From NCBI GenBank assembly GCA_032622095.1, contig CP136061.1, forward strand, positions 25,546,991 to 25,610,990: a stretch of DNA of 64,000 bases, written 5' to 3'. Position 1 is the stretch's first letter; every line of letters begins with the position of its first letter. The notes beneath the pieces were generated by a model, which ran no database searches, was not told the DNA's origin, and was given only the letters and a program-made list of their open reading frames with translations. Made by a program: the position numbers and the translations under genes. Origin of the DNA: Siphonodentalium dalli (Eukaryota; Mollusca; Scaphopoda; Gadilida; Siphonodentaliidae). This document shows positions 20,502-33,505 of this stretch, piece after piece.

Positions 20502-23500
20502 CATTAGTTGAATTTACTGTCTAAAATGTATTTTTCCTACAAACTAGGCAATTATATGACTTATTATCTTTAAACTGTGTCCTATGTCCAATGCCCTTTT
20601 AAAAAGTGGATTCCATATCCAAGGGAGGGGTGGCGGTTCACACCACCTGAAGGTTATAACCCACTTCAGATGGAATACCGCTAAACATTTATAAATAAAT
20701 ACAAGACATTTCATCATTTTTTTAAATTACTTCGGAAAAGTGTCTTTCATAAATTTACAAGTCAATGTTTGCAAATTAATTTTTCTGACAAATTCCACAC
20801 TATACTATTGACTAACAAGAATTTATAGCATCAGATACCCCATATGTGGTACACGTGCGCTCTTTGGTGCTATACATAAAATGTGATAAATAGTTGGGCT
20901 TTTTGAAGTTACAAAATCCATTGCATAATGTTACATTATACCGGTAACCATACTTGTCTAATGCAACGATATTTTGATAGGGAAGGCTAAATGCTCCAAG
21001 AATAAAGTATAAACAATAATTTTATATTAATGTATAATAAAATTGCACAACATACATGTATGGCAATGAATATAACCAGGGAGTGATTGCATGACAAACA
21101 GTTCCATATGCTGAAGTGTCAAATTACTCTTAAATACCATACCGGTACATACAGTACAGACAGTTGGTCCACAGGAGAATGTTCACTGGAAGCACTTCAA
21201 AATAATTTGAGCAATTTGTCACATATATATCCATACCATCATTACGTTGAATAGTTCAGCACTGTGCACACACAATATTTAGCTGAGGTGGAAGTGGTAC
21301 CAACTGGTATGTCCACTGTTCCCAAATGGTCCTATGGTTAAGACATTCAAGGATGGTACACAAGTACGGATCGTCATCACGTCAATTCACCATCGCGCAC
21401 AAAGAAGGTGATATTCCACACAAGTCACATATTTACACACAGTACCAGCACAGAAATACGATTTGTCATCCACCTTGAAAGAAAGTTATCTCACAGAATC
21501 ACCTTGGCATGTTGGAGTTTAAGTATGCCAGTATACCGGTACATGTTCAGTAGCCCTTGACACTGCTTTACTGTAACCTTGTCTCCGGTTGTTAATGGTA
21601 TGGTACATCCTTTCAAATCAGATTCAACAGCCATCCTGAAAATAGTCATATCACAAATATACATACATGTATACCAAGTCACTATGTTATATGCATCAAT
21701 ATTATCAGGATTTTAACTTCTTGCACTCGCCTCACTTTTCACCATATCATCTGAAAATAACTTTCTAATCTGCTCGTACATCATACATGTCATGTGTATC
21801 TATCTTTCAAGTTAATAATAAACACTCTTTATTAGCAATTACTAGTGTCCCTTTAAGTCATGTGATGTCAACAGCAGCTATCACGTGACATTTCCCACAT
21901 CATTTTACTTTTGTTCACCAACTTTTTCACATATCTTCTGGGTTGATAATGAACGCTCTTTATTTATCATATAAATTATTAGTAGTCCCCTTTAAGTCAC
22001 ATTAGGTCAAAGGCGCCTATCCCATGAGATTCCCCTCGGCAGGTAACCCATCTGTAACAATTCTCCAACATATCTTCTTCTAAGCTGAAAAGGGACGCTC
22101 TTTATTGACCATTACCCATTTAAGACATCTGAGGTCAACGGCACCTATCCCATGACACTCCATGGGTCAATGTAATGTATCTCAGAGTTACAATTTTCAC
22201 CGCCAGATTGCAACCATTTTGGTATATAATTAATTATCTAATTAAATTATTTGTTAGTGCCCTTTTAAGACATATGAGGTTAACGGATCCCGGGGACCTA
22301 TCTAATAAGATTCCCCAGGATGAATGACCCATATGTATATATAGATAATAGTAAACCCTGTGCTGATGCATTCTCTTATATATGCAAGTTGCTGATAGGG
22401 CGCCTATAGCATATATAAGAGAATGCAGTGGCCTATCAATATTTACCTTGATCTTTTAAGCCAGTGCATGCTCTCATATATGCGAGACTACCTATGGGCG
22501 ACACACATATTAGATAATGTGCTGGCACATGGTCTTTAATGCCAGCGCAAATCCCGCCACGAAAGGGTTAAGGCTTATATATTGTTTACGGTGTGAAATG
22601 ATCACGTGTATTTGTATATTCGGATATTGTTCCTAAACTCAAGGATATAATTATGGACATTTTAAATTGTAGGTCATTCTCCAGATATGGTTACATCTAT
22701 TGTTTTAAGTTGATAATAAACGCTCTTTATTGCCAATTAGTAGTGCCTCTTTAAGTTATTTGCATATATTTTAAGCCCATGACACACCTGTGTCAAATTG
22801 CCTTGATGTTCAAATTTGCCGACATATCTTCTGAGCTGATAATAAACACTCTTCGTTGATCACCTAATTTATGTTAATATAATTTAGTACTCCACGTTTA
22901 AGTCATCTGATGTCAATGGTGCCTATGTCATTATATTTGCCTGGTCAGGTGACCTATGTGTACCAATTTTCCTACATATCGTCTAAGCTAATAACTTAAT
23001 AAGGAACGCTCTTTGTTGCTCGCATATGATAACTATAATTGTTAAGTCCCCCTTTAGGATCAACGGCACACCCCCGGTCAATTTACCACTGAATATCAAT
23101 TTCCAGCGACCATTTCATTCACACGCACAATATTGACTGTCTCATGAGTCGTGCCACTAATCATAGTCTAATATGCCCTCAGACTGTTAATTATTCCTGT
23201 TGACAATTACTAAATCAAGAAACACCCAAATTTCAAAACTCATATTGTTGGTATATTACATGTATATTGGTATATAAATATTTGGATAGACTTTAAGTCT
23301 ATCCAGACTGGTTGATGATATGCACAAGTTCATCTGTATCATATATACTCACCGACTAAGGCTGTACCTGTTCCTATTCACACATTCAAGGATGTCGGGC
23401 AACTTCCACTGGTGGTCATTATCTGTCTTTTACTTGAGATGGCCTCACACTTCATCCTTCAGCCTTTATATTGTGTTTGTACTGTACTGCTTGCATGCAT

Positions 23501-26500
23501 GCTATGTCCAATATATCCCCATCAGCTGTTTCAGGAATCGGACTGTGGAATACAAATTGATTCAAAACTTTAATATTAATAGGAATACATGTACATGTAT
23601 ATGTTTTTCAATCGTCTTTATTGCTAATGAATCGTAATGATTGCATGACGTGGATGTAAGTGTAACGCCTTACCCAACCGTCTCAAAACGCCACCACTAC
23701 TCTTCAGAGGCCACATCATCACGGCGACTTGGGTTCGGGACCCACCATTAGAGCCAATTCACATTGACAACATCTAACTAGTATTTACATATAAACATCA
23801 ATTTATATATACAAGGAATATAACAGACGGAACTGATGTCAAGACATGCGCATGGTTTACAACTAGATCTAATGTAGCGCGAACGCGTAATCACTCAAAA
23901 TAAATCAGAATTAATTGTCTTTAAGTATTGGTTGAAAGATAATTATAGAACAGTTTACAATCACCCCTCTTCCCAAATCCATGATTGCTGCGAAAAACCG
24001 ATCAGTCTATTTTACTCTTTAGCCCTGCCCGACTGGGCTATTATAATTTATAATATGACATTGATCGATCGCTGGTTCACCCATGCAGTCCCAGAACTGT
24101 ACATGTAGCTGATATTTTTTGTTTTACATAGGGGCCCGTACTAGATCATGCCATGAATCTCTACTCGGGCTAACGCCCGGAGTAGAGAGTCGTGGCATGA
24201 TATACATGTAGTGCCCATACTAGTAATCACATGATATGGCCATCAATGGGATCATATTATTTTCAAAATGTCCGAGTCTGGGCTAACAACTAATTTGTGA
24301 ATATGCCAGTTGCAATTGCAATATATTATATATATATTGCTGATATACAAATTAATAATAGCACATCTATAAATGAACGTTCAGAAGACCACGATCCAAT
24401 AGTAAATGGAGGAATCGGGCCCGACAAAATCGTGGATACATGTAGTTTGTTCACACGATTGCGATATTGTCGTACTAGTACATGATGATATCGTAGGTTG
24501 TTCGAAAAGCATATGATTGACTACTGTGATCTTTCCAGACACGATTTGTAAATTGTACGTACACACGACTGCGATTACGTCGCAAGTGGAGGTATACAAG
24601 GATACGCCATGATTTTGAATCTGAAATCAAACAGTGCTTGATATTATTTTATGACTTGCGAGTTTGACATCATCATGCATAGTCCAACTATCGGTTACTT
24701 CCTACGGCGGAAACCCTTTCATTACGATTGAATTGTGTCATCTGAACGTTCACCAAACTGTGCAACAGCTAAAGTAAATTATAATGTATCGACGATCGTA
24801 TGAAAGAAACGCAGAACAATACTTAATGTTAACTGGTGACACAGAAACACAGAAAGTTGTGATAAACAATGACTGAGTGAATCAGATTGAGAAATTGAAC
24901 AACAGTTACTGGCTGACTGGTGAAACTGAAAGTTGAAAAATCCAACATCAGGGGAAAATCAGACAAATTCACATCTGGAATGACTTTGTGACACTTCACC
25001 TGTTTTATTCCTTTTAGTATGTTACATCCAATAGCTGTTTAGTCGTACTGTGTGTTGTATCACTTTGTTTAGCGTGACATTTGCTTGCTCAAAGCGCTTT
25101 TAAAATAATTTGACAGACAAAAATATCTGAAATGCGCGAATAAACGCATATAGTTATTTCCCATTTCGAACTTCCTTCTGGTTGAATTGCGAACCGAAAC
25201 AGTAACTGACGTGAGCCTATTGAGGTCACGGTCAACATAATGTTTAACCCATACCTACATCGATTGCTATATAAGCATGTACACATATACCAGTTAATAA
25301 CTGCACATGTGTGGGAGTTGATTTAGTCATTACTGACCGATGTCACTCATAAAGTAGATAAAACATCGTAACACACTCCTTTGGACATGCCACTAAAATA
25401 ACTCCAATAGCTTACACATATTCCAACTGAGATACCGTATAGGGTCGTTAAATTGTTTTATATTGCGATTTTGTATTTTTGTTGGTTTGGTGTTTCAATA
25501 AAACAACTATAAAGGCAAATCATGAATCACTATTAGATTATTACTAGGTCCTAAACATCCACGGTCAATTTTACACCAAAATTAGTCAACATTTCCCAAG
25601 CCAAGTTTCCTCTTATACCAGGCAAAATAAAATCGAACAATAGATGTAATTGCCACCAATTCGTACTACACAGGTATCGCAGATATCCATAGAATCATCC
25701 AGAAGTAATTCGTCGAAAAGCATTGACAGTGCTCAGCTCAAAATGCATATAGAACGCTCTTTATTATACCGCATTTGGGCGACGGGAGCATAGTCGCGCA
25801 TTATAAGCAGTTTGCAATATATCCCAATACAAAGGAAACCATATATTTCAAACCTATAACTTGTAAATAATATAACAATTTATATAATTACAGCTTCGTC
25901 ATTAATGTGATGCAAACGGAATTCAGAAATCAAGCAAAGTGACACGTATACGTGACAAACGAGCATTCTCCAAAGACCATGTGCAGGCCTATATTAGAAA
26001 CATAAATCTTTCAATTTACTTTAAATGACCATTTACGGCTGTCAGCTCAACTATATTCACAGCATTGAAAAGATTCTTAATCACCCATCTATGGCATTCA
26101 CGCTAAATCAACACGAACACGTAACTATACTGGTATATAACAGTTAGTGGTAACTCGGATTATAGCGGTTTTACGACGGCTGCTCTTGTCTAGTTTTGGA
26201 CTCCCCATATATGTTTAGTATGTGCTTATGTACACTGCATATGTGATTTTACAATTAGCAGAAACCCAGCTTGTACACCAAGTTAGTTTGCATTCCTGTG
26301 GTGTGGAACTCCGGCGGGGTGCATGTCGATACACCATGCAGAGGCGATCATTTATGCGGTCCTCTACTGCAATGCCGTATATATGGCTTAGCAATCATCA
26401 TTTTCCTGTCAGCAAAGTGACAATGTTACGACTAGTGATGTTATAAATGGATCAGAATGGATTGAGATAACGCCATTATATAAATAGGTCATAATACAGC

Positions 26501-26871
26501 ATTCCGCAACAGAGATATTAAATTAGTTTATCAATGGCGCCGGTTGTTTAATCTATCAATAAAATTAGACTGCACGCACGAGGCGTCCGGTGTAATATAT
26601 AAATGACAAGACTACGACGCGAAAAATGATTCACAATATATAGATTAACTTACCTGATTATAATCAAACACTCTGAACAAAATATATTTCGTGCCGACAC
26701 TGAGTCTCCTGCAGGTCTTCTTGAAATATTCAAAACAAAGAGGATGTAACCACGTGACTCCGTACCCAGCGTTCAAATTACGGATCTATGTTCCATCAGG
26801 GTGATTACGGCACAATGAAAAATTTGAAAACGGATCATAGAGTAGTGTCAGAACGGACATTTTTAACAGTG
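20502..26871. other. Non-coding block, possibly the body of a TA-flanked insertion
   Basis: No gene is recognised in 6.4 kb. Its right end (TTTTTAACAGTG, 26860-26871) is the inverse of the CACTGTTAAAAA at 20123. TA sits just outside both (20121-20122 and 26872-26873), and finger-relic DNA flanks both sides. The interior holds a diverged tandem array (about 21800-23060), hairpins at 22368 and 24145, and plain AT-rich DNA. Confidence 0.4.
21800..23070. repeat. Old diverged tandem array, period roughly 130-160 bp
   Basis: The motif GATAATAAACGCTCTTTATT and its variants recurs near 21815, 21942, 22086, 22707, 22840 and 22998. Each copy is followed by a CCTTTAAGTCATCTGA-like segment, a GGTGCCTATCCCATGA-like segment and an ACATATCTTCTAAGCTG-like segment. 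A lone relic sits at 25750. The copies are heavily diverged, so the array is old. A different hairpin-bearing segment interrupts it at about 22200-22680. Confidence 0.7.
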
Positions 26872-27125
26872 TATACAAGGATCTACACTGGAGATTAGCC
26901 GTTACAATGGTGAGCTGTGTGGGAAATTGTTCAAGGATATGAGTAGTCTGGCGAGACATGAGTATATTACACAATGTAGGAGATCGTCCCTATACCTGTG
27001 GTATATACATGTACGTGCATGAACTCATTGATCACGTCGAACCACCTGGTGGAACATTCGAGAATCCACCCCAGGTGATCTTCTGTATCAATGCGATTTT
27101 CTCGGTCGGGAATTTATTAGTTCCG
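26872..27125 (+). pseudogene. Zinc-finger relic, duplicate of 19787-19985
   Basis: About 200 bp, from GGATCTACACTGGAGATTAG to the GGAACATTCGAGAATCCACC region, repeats 19791-19985 at over 90% identity by eye. It is followed by a partial finger start (CTGTATCAATGCGATTTT). No frame is open. It is a displaced piece of the decayed finger array. Confidence 0.65.
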
Positions 27126-29241
27126 TTTAAACATGATTTTCTACCCAACCGGGTCTTTCTATATATGTAACAACCATACATTTCTCGTGACACACTAAAC
27201 AAATGACTTTCAGTTCGAGCACCAATTTAAAACAAAATGAAAAATTGCTTTTAAAACTATTGAAAAAGTCAACGACCAAAGGCGAAAACATTCAGTTTTC
27301 TTCAGTGTACTTCACAGTATAGCATAGTACAGTATATACTACAGTATAGTATAGTAAAGTATATCAAAGTATATACTGCTCAATGCAGAGTGTACATTTA
27401 TGTGTCATATGTGTATGCATATTGTCAATATAATGATGTTTTGCCAATTAAACTTATTTGCCATCTGTAATTATGTTGGATATATAAATTGTGGCAAAAC
27501 GAGCACTTAGTTTCTAACGGCTCCCTTGAGATTGACGAAATATATGACGAACAGTTGGACCCAATTCCACGCCCATGCGCATTTGTGTTAAATTCTAGCG
27601 CATTTCCGCACGACACCTCGCACAAATGAACGTAAACCACGCCGATGCACACCTCTTTTTCGAAGTGCTTTTATGATATCAGACACGATAGTCCGCACTG
27701 CGCTTTTGTGAAAATCTCTATGACATTTGCGCAGTCATAATATTTTGCTCGTTTTTGCTTTCAATCACACAATTCCGCAGTGCGCCTTTGTGTCATATCT
27801 ACACACTTACATTTATGTCATATTCCAATGTGACATGTCTGGGAAAAGTGACAATTCGTCTGCCATACTAATAATTATTCTAGCAGAATTCAGCTATAGA
27901 CCATGTTGGGGATAGCGACAATTATGCATTTTGGGAACAAACGTTTTCAAACATCGCCAAGTGTTGGAAATATCATGCATTTATTATGGGAGATTTAGAG
28001 TTCATGGGTCTTTAATAAAACTAATTATAACGTTTTGTTCATAGGCTATCTGATTTTGTGACGTAAATAATTTTTTTACATGATACCAGGAGAGATGTTT
28101 TTTAGATACGAAAACTTTTTTTCGCACAGTAGAACGGTGGGCTTACATCATTAATGTCGTAAGTCAAGGGGCCAACTCACATCAGTCGATTTGCAAACTC
28201 TCATGACCATCAGAAACCGCCATCGTTGCCACGACTATCTTAACAACATTCTCCTATTTATATAAACGTCGTCTACTCACGTTTCTTGATTAAATTCTCG
28301 GTTAGAGGTGGAACGTTTTGGATACTTTTCAGTTGCATAACGTATCTAAGATGTTTTAGTTTTCACCTCAAATGAGTTATGCCCCACATAAATGGTTATT
28401 TGATATGAACTAAAACAACTTGAATCATATTTATACTATATAGCCCTATACTTGATGCTATAGCCAGACTTGGTTAATCCTTATTTTTGCACCGGTGCAA
28501 GATGCCTCATCGTGACAGCCACATCACGATCTACGTGTACGGCTAAGCTTTATTTCCCAACTATGATGCACAGAAGATGATAATGCATGGTACTGCAGAG
28601 ACTGATGTGCGAAAGGAAATAACATAATATCTAACATGTAATTAAGTGTTATCATATGTGTAAATATGTGCATCTGATAATCCATATATATCCTACTATT
28701 TTCTTGAATATAATTAAAGCACATAATTATGAACATAGCAGAAGATATATATTCAAGTCCACGCGAATTCGGTAAATGGGAAAGTTACAGGACGACGTTG
28801 TTCGTCGACTTTCATTGAAATCGACATGATGACATCTTATATAAGAATTATTATTATCACACGATATAAGCCTTATGTAAAACTTATTTGGTGGGAATCT
28901 ATAAAATTATAAATTATAAGGATTGTTTTAAACACCATATATACTCTCATGTAAGTGGTTTAGCTATGATTCGTTAATTAATTTAGTGTATGTTCATATT
29001 AACCTTATTTTTTCAAAGTTTTTGCGTGTTATTTTAAACATATATCGGGATAACCAGGCACATGATTGTACTCCTTCCAAAATATTAAAAACAATATTTT
29101 CAATTGCTCATCGTATTTTGATAGATTTTATGCGACAAAATAGTCGAAACATTGAGAATACTGGGCTAACTAGGCCTACTTAATGTGTTTCGCTGTTAGA
29201 AAACGCCTGATAAAATAGTTATCAATGGATAGCTTACCGTA
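27126..29241. other. Non-coding stretch
   Basis: I recognise no gene here. 27310-27380 is a degenerate AGTATA-type simple repeat. The last 80 bases (from about 29160, CTAGGCCTACTTAATGTG) are homologous to the flank at 35820, so they belong to the duplicated spacer upstream of ZNF-B. Confidence 0.5.
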
Positions 29242-29274
29242 GGGGAGACCCGGGCAAAGCGTTTTCTTGTACAA

Positions 29275-29619
29275 AGTGCAAACGGCAATCAGAAATATTA
29301 GCACTGTCAGTTTCTAATCATAACAACTGTGAAGCCATCACTCTTTCAAATTACAAATTAAACCATTTGCTCTTTGCTGACGATTTGGCTCAGGTGTCGG
29401 AAAGCCAGGTGGGCTTACAGAGATGTCTTGACAAGCCTGAGGAATATTCTTATCTGAACAAATTAAGAGTTAACGTGGAGAAAACTAAATGTGTTGTTTT
29501 CGGATCTAAGTATCTCACTAACTCTCCAGTATTCAATATAAATAGTAGTCAAATTGAGAACGTTAAAGATTATACATATCTGGAAATAAAATTTTCAGAT
29601 GATGGGAAGTTTTCCAAAG
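29275..29619 (+). pseudogene. LINE fragment, 5' piece (RT with FADD motif)
   Basis: This reads NYKLNHLLFADDLAQVS and then a thumb-like stretch ending YTYLEIKFSDDGKFSK, the FADD block and following region of a non-LTR reverse transcriptase. Everything 5' of it is missing or decayed. The frame resumes beyond a nested insertion at 31472, so this and the next piece were one element. The clade (CR1/L2-like or RTE-like) is not settled. Confidence 0.7.
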
Positions 29620-31458
29620 AAATTATCCTATGGAATCACTCAAATTCGGTCACTATACTTGGTATTGAATTCAACCTCTTCAATGACGAATACATTGAAA
29701 ATAATTACAAGACAAAAATAAAAAAGCTAGAAAATCTACTGAATGACTGGTCCTTCAGACAACTAAGTCTTACTGGAAAAACAACAGTAATAAAGACTCT
29801 TGCACTTCCAATGTTAATTCACTGTCTATCAGTACTACCCCCCCCCCTTCAAAAGACACATCTCTAAAAATCCAACAAATCTTTTATCGCTTTTTATGGT
29901 CTGGAAAAAAAGATAAAATTAAACGTAATGTTATAATAAATAAAATTGAAAACGGAGGCTTGAAGTTTCCACATATTGACTCGTTTGCAAATGCATTAAA
30001 AATGACCTGGATACGAAAATTGCTAGACACTTCCAATAATGCCAGCTGGAAATATATAATCTTAGATGACTTGGAGCCCTTTGGTGGTCCAAAAGTTTGG
30101 TTCTTTCAAAATGAAGCACTGACTATTATGGCAAATAAAGTTAATCCATTTTGGAAAAGCGTTATACAGGCTTGGAGTTTGGTAGATCAAGATATCAGCA
30201 CAGCCCCACAAGACATCCAATCCCAATCCATTTATTGGAATAAATATATAAAAATAGACAATCATATGCTCTTAAACACTAAATGGATAAAGCAGGGTGT
30301 ATTTTTCATAAATGACTTGATGAAAGATGATGGTGGACTCTTAGACTATCCATCATTCTGTAGCACTTATAATTTACAAATTCCTTTCACACACTACCAA
30401 GGACTGTTGAATGCGATACCATCCCAATGGAGAGCATGTTTGAGAAATAGTGAGAAACTTGAATCAATTAAAAAAGCAAAAATAGAAATTCTTGGGAATG
30501 CCTTAACACCATGTAAGATTTTTTACCCAATTATTCTTAGACAATATGCTGAAACACCTTCCCACATACAAAAAAAATGGTCTAATAGACTTGGAATAGC
30601 TTTATGTGATTTGGATTGGAAACAAATATATAGGAACCCATATCATATCACAGATGATACTGGCCTGATAAGTTTTCAATACAAAATTAATCAAGACATA
30701 CTTTATACAAATTCAAAATTATTCAAGTGTAAACTGTCAGAAACAGAATTATGCTCTTTTTGTGGGAACACGAAAGAAACAGTTATACATCTCTTTTGGG
30801 ATTGCCCCATTTCAAAATCAGTTCTACTTCAACTCCAACATAAGTTAAAAGAAAAGTGTGATATTACATTCGAATTAAAACCAGAGTATACTGTCCTAGG
30901 TATGCATGGAGATATACATCCCAATGATACCCTTGATATCTGTACAATGCTGTATAGAAAATTTATATACTCATGTAAGATGAGGGCTACCAACCCAACT
31001 ATAAATGGACTTCTTGAATTTTTTTAATATTATAAAAGAATCGAAACTCTAAACACATATTCCTTGAATGATAGAAGTAAAAAATATGGGGAAAGATGGG
31101 AAGCTCTGGAAGCAATTCTTAGCAATTAAAAACAAGGCAATATCTACTTCTCAGTGAAGCTATTACTCAAACATGCTCATAATATGGATTTAATAACTTC
31201 CCCCCACGACAGTTCAGAAATAAGTGATCATAAGTATCCACGTTTCACAAATACACTGATTATCCACACAAAAAAAAAAAAATTACTTGTTTTATATTTT
31301 GTTACTTTGTATCTACAAATTACATTTAATCATATATACATGTATGTTCATATATACCTAAAAATATTTGAAAATGTTATACAATACTGAATAAGACTAA
31401 TGTCACATGATGAAATTTGAAAAATGATCTGAATAAAAATATATAAAAACAAAAAAAA
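29620..31458 (+). mobile_element. L1-like LINE, 5'-truncated, poly-A tailed, nested in another LINE
   Basis: An 1839-bp insertion ends in a poly-A run and is bordered by a 13-bp target duplication AAGTTTTCCAAAG (29607-29619 and 31459-31471). It carries the C-terminal half of an L1-group ORF2 in two frames: 29640-29866 (GIEFN, then KKLENLLNDWSFRQLSLTGK), then 29960-31027. The latter ends with a C-x2-C-x7-H-x4-C knuckle (CSFCGNTKETVIHLFWDC). The frame breaks near the C-run at 29838-29846, a likely homopolymer slip. It is related to the LINE at 60023-63785. Confidence 0.85.
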
Positions 31459-31471
31459 AAGTTTTCCAAAG

Positions 31472-32617
31472 CACAAGAGGCTCTTTTTCAAAAAGGTCAG
31501 AAAGCTATGTACTCACTTTTGAATGCATTCAGGGCAACAGCATTTCCTTCAGTGAATATCTTGTTGAAATTATTTGACAGATTGATCAAACCAATCATAT
31601 TATACGGATCTGCAGTATGGGGATGTGGCACGTCACGAAGTAACCAGTATAGTTTGAGTTGTGAAAAGTTACACACTTCTTATTGTAAGCATATATTGTG
31701 AGTAGGTAAGTACGCTCCAAATCATGCAGTCAGAGCAGAGCTCGGTAGATATCCATGTTCCGTCGAAATAGTATGCAGAATGGCTAACTATCATGCAAAA
31801 TTATCAAATGTATCTAAAAACAAACTAATGGCATCAGCCGTCTCTGAACATGTGATGAGGAAAGCCAAATGCAACTCTTTATTCAGCACGATAAACGCAT
31901 TTGGCTGTACAAATATACAGGTTCCATTAAATAAACGAACATATAGCTATAGTATCATTAGAAATCTCAAGTGTAAGCTCCAGGAAGAACATGTGAACGA
32001 ATTCAAGAGGTCTGTTTTTGATGACTCTAAACGAGATGGCCATAAAAATAAACTCAGAACATATAGATTGTTTAAAAATGATTATGTCTTAGAGACTTAC
32101 TTAATAAACACAACATCTTTAAAAGATAGGATCAGTTTTACAAAACTCCGTGTTAGTGATCACAAACTCGCTATTGAAAAACGTTAGACATAGTCAGGCT
32201 ATAATTAAGGAGGGGAAGAGACTGTGCCTTAAATACAGGACAGGTTCTGATATAGAATATGAGTATCATTTCATCATGGAATGTCCACACTATTGTGATC
32301 TCAGGAATGAACTTTTCCAAATTGTTGGTAGATATCACAGCTATTTTAATAGTATGTCAAACGATCAGAAATTTAATCTTGTAATGAAAAATGATAACCC
32401 TGAAATAAGCAGCAAAATCAGCAACGTGGTCCGGTGCTTCTTTGATAAGTGCTCTGAATGAATATTATGCTTGCCACCACACTATACAATACATAATTAT
32501 AGCTATACATGCCATGTTCACATGTAATTGTTTATACATTGTTTATTGTTTTATTATGAATTGTATTGTTAGCATACTGCCTTTATTGGTGTTTATGCAG
32601 ATAAATCGTATCGTATC
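31472..32617 (+). pseudogene. LINE fragment, 3' piece with ATCGT-repeat tail
   Basis: This continues the RT-bearing element from 29619. It reads NAFRATAFPSVNILLKLFDR and IKPIILYGSAVWGCG, then at 31780-32461 a C-terminal domain including ISFTKLRVSDHKLAIEK and a Cys/His-bearing EYHFIMECPHYCDLR. There are at least two frame changes (about 31690-31780 and near 32185). The 3' end is a short (ATCGT)n tail at about 32597-32617, a typical non-LTR simple-repeat tail. No matching target duplication was found for this older insertion. Confidence 0.75.
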
Positions 32618-33199
32618 GTATCGTAATGGCATAACATTTGACGTAGAATGCATTCAGATGCATCTATTGGGTTGGTTGCCATGGTGATTTTTAATTTTGA
32701 TCCGCTTTGCCCGACCGTCGGGCAAATCGGATCACCACATCGGACAAAGCGGATCAGCAAACGAATCCTTCTGAAAATGCAATACTACTCAACTAGTTAT
32801 ATACTTTTCAGTTTTATATATGACAATTATACATATTTATTGCACATAATTAAAATCGCGTTTTTTCAAACGTTCAATGTTTTCACAACACATCTTTTTA
32901 CAGTCCGGGGTATTACGCGGGTGTCCTATCGAATTTAGCAAATTAACATATTGTCTTATTCCACACATGTATTGCCTATATAAGACACGACAACATGCGT
33001 ATGTGATCTTCGACCTGCACAATATATATATGCGCAAACGCACAATAATTATAAATTTGACAAAATCGTAAAAATGAATGTCGACAAAAATGTTTTACTG
33101 GGCTACAACATTTTTAGAATACCTTGTTTTATGTGGGAATGTATAAAAACTAACCCAACACGAAAAGACCTTATTCTAAAATACGGACAGATAATGATC
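32618..33199. other. Right-hand interior of the TA-flanked element
   Basis: Non-coding. 32699-32733 is a near-perfect hairpin (16-bp arms, one mismatch) built from GATCCGCTTTGCCCGA. The same word recurs just inside the right TIR at 33197, and in inverted form at 32741-32755. These look like subterminal transposase-binding repeats. Confidence 0.55.
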
Positions 33200-33221
33200 C
33201 GCTTTGCCCGGTTCTCCCCTA

Positions 33222-33505
33222 CTTGATCGATGGCTGATTGGTGTGTTATAATTTTTAGTGGACTATGTATTGTGTCATTGTTCTATTCCGCCCACCACAA
33301 CATAAGACCACTTTTTGAAACGCCTGTTTCGTGATAGAATTTTGTTTTATTTTGTGTGGCGCTTACCATCCCAGAGTTTATGAACTGTATCGATCGTCTT
33401 TTCGATAACTGTACACGAAGGTTTGTTATACCCGGTATTTAATCCTGTCAATGTCAGCATTGGGTTCTGTACGGTGACACTACATAGTTATATACAGTTA
33501 TAATT
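33222..33505 (+). promoter_or_regulatory. Conserved 5' flank (putative promoter) of ZNF-B
   Basis: From about 33303 to 33440 this flank matches 39360-39485 upstream of ZNF-C; its distal part matches 35895-35975. Conservation across the duplicates and its place just before the ATG suggest it holds the promoter and 5' UTR. I could not place a core promoter element with confidence. Confidence 0.4.

Larger units (their letters stand above)
29242..33219. mobile_element. TA-flanked inverted-repeat DNA element containing nested LINEs
   Basis: GGGGAGACCCGGGCAAAGCG (29242-29261) and the inverse of GGGGAGAACCGGGCAAAGCG (33200-33219) match at 19 of 20 bases and are each bordered by TA (29240-29241, 33220-33221). 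The duplicated spacer at 35885-35920 has the uninterrupted sequence with a single TA, giving a direct empty-site comparison. TA targets and short TIRs fit Tc1/mariner-type elements. No transposase frame is seen, so it is non-autonomous. Most of its length is LINE sequence inserted later. Confidence 0.85.

Noticed and set aside
23640-23770. tRNA or tRNA-derived SINE, suggested by GGGTTCGGGACCC
   Set aside because: Only a B-box-like word is present; no A box, anticodon arm or acceptor pairing could be drawn.
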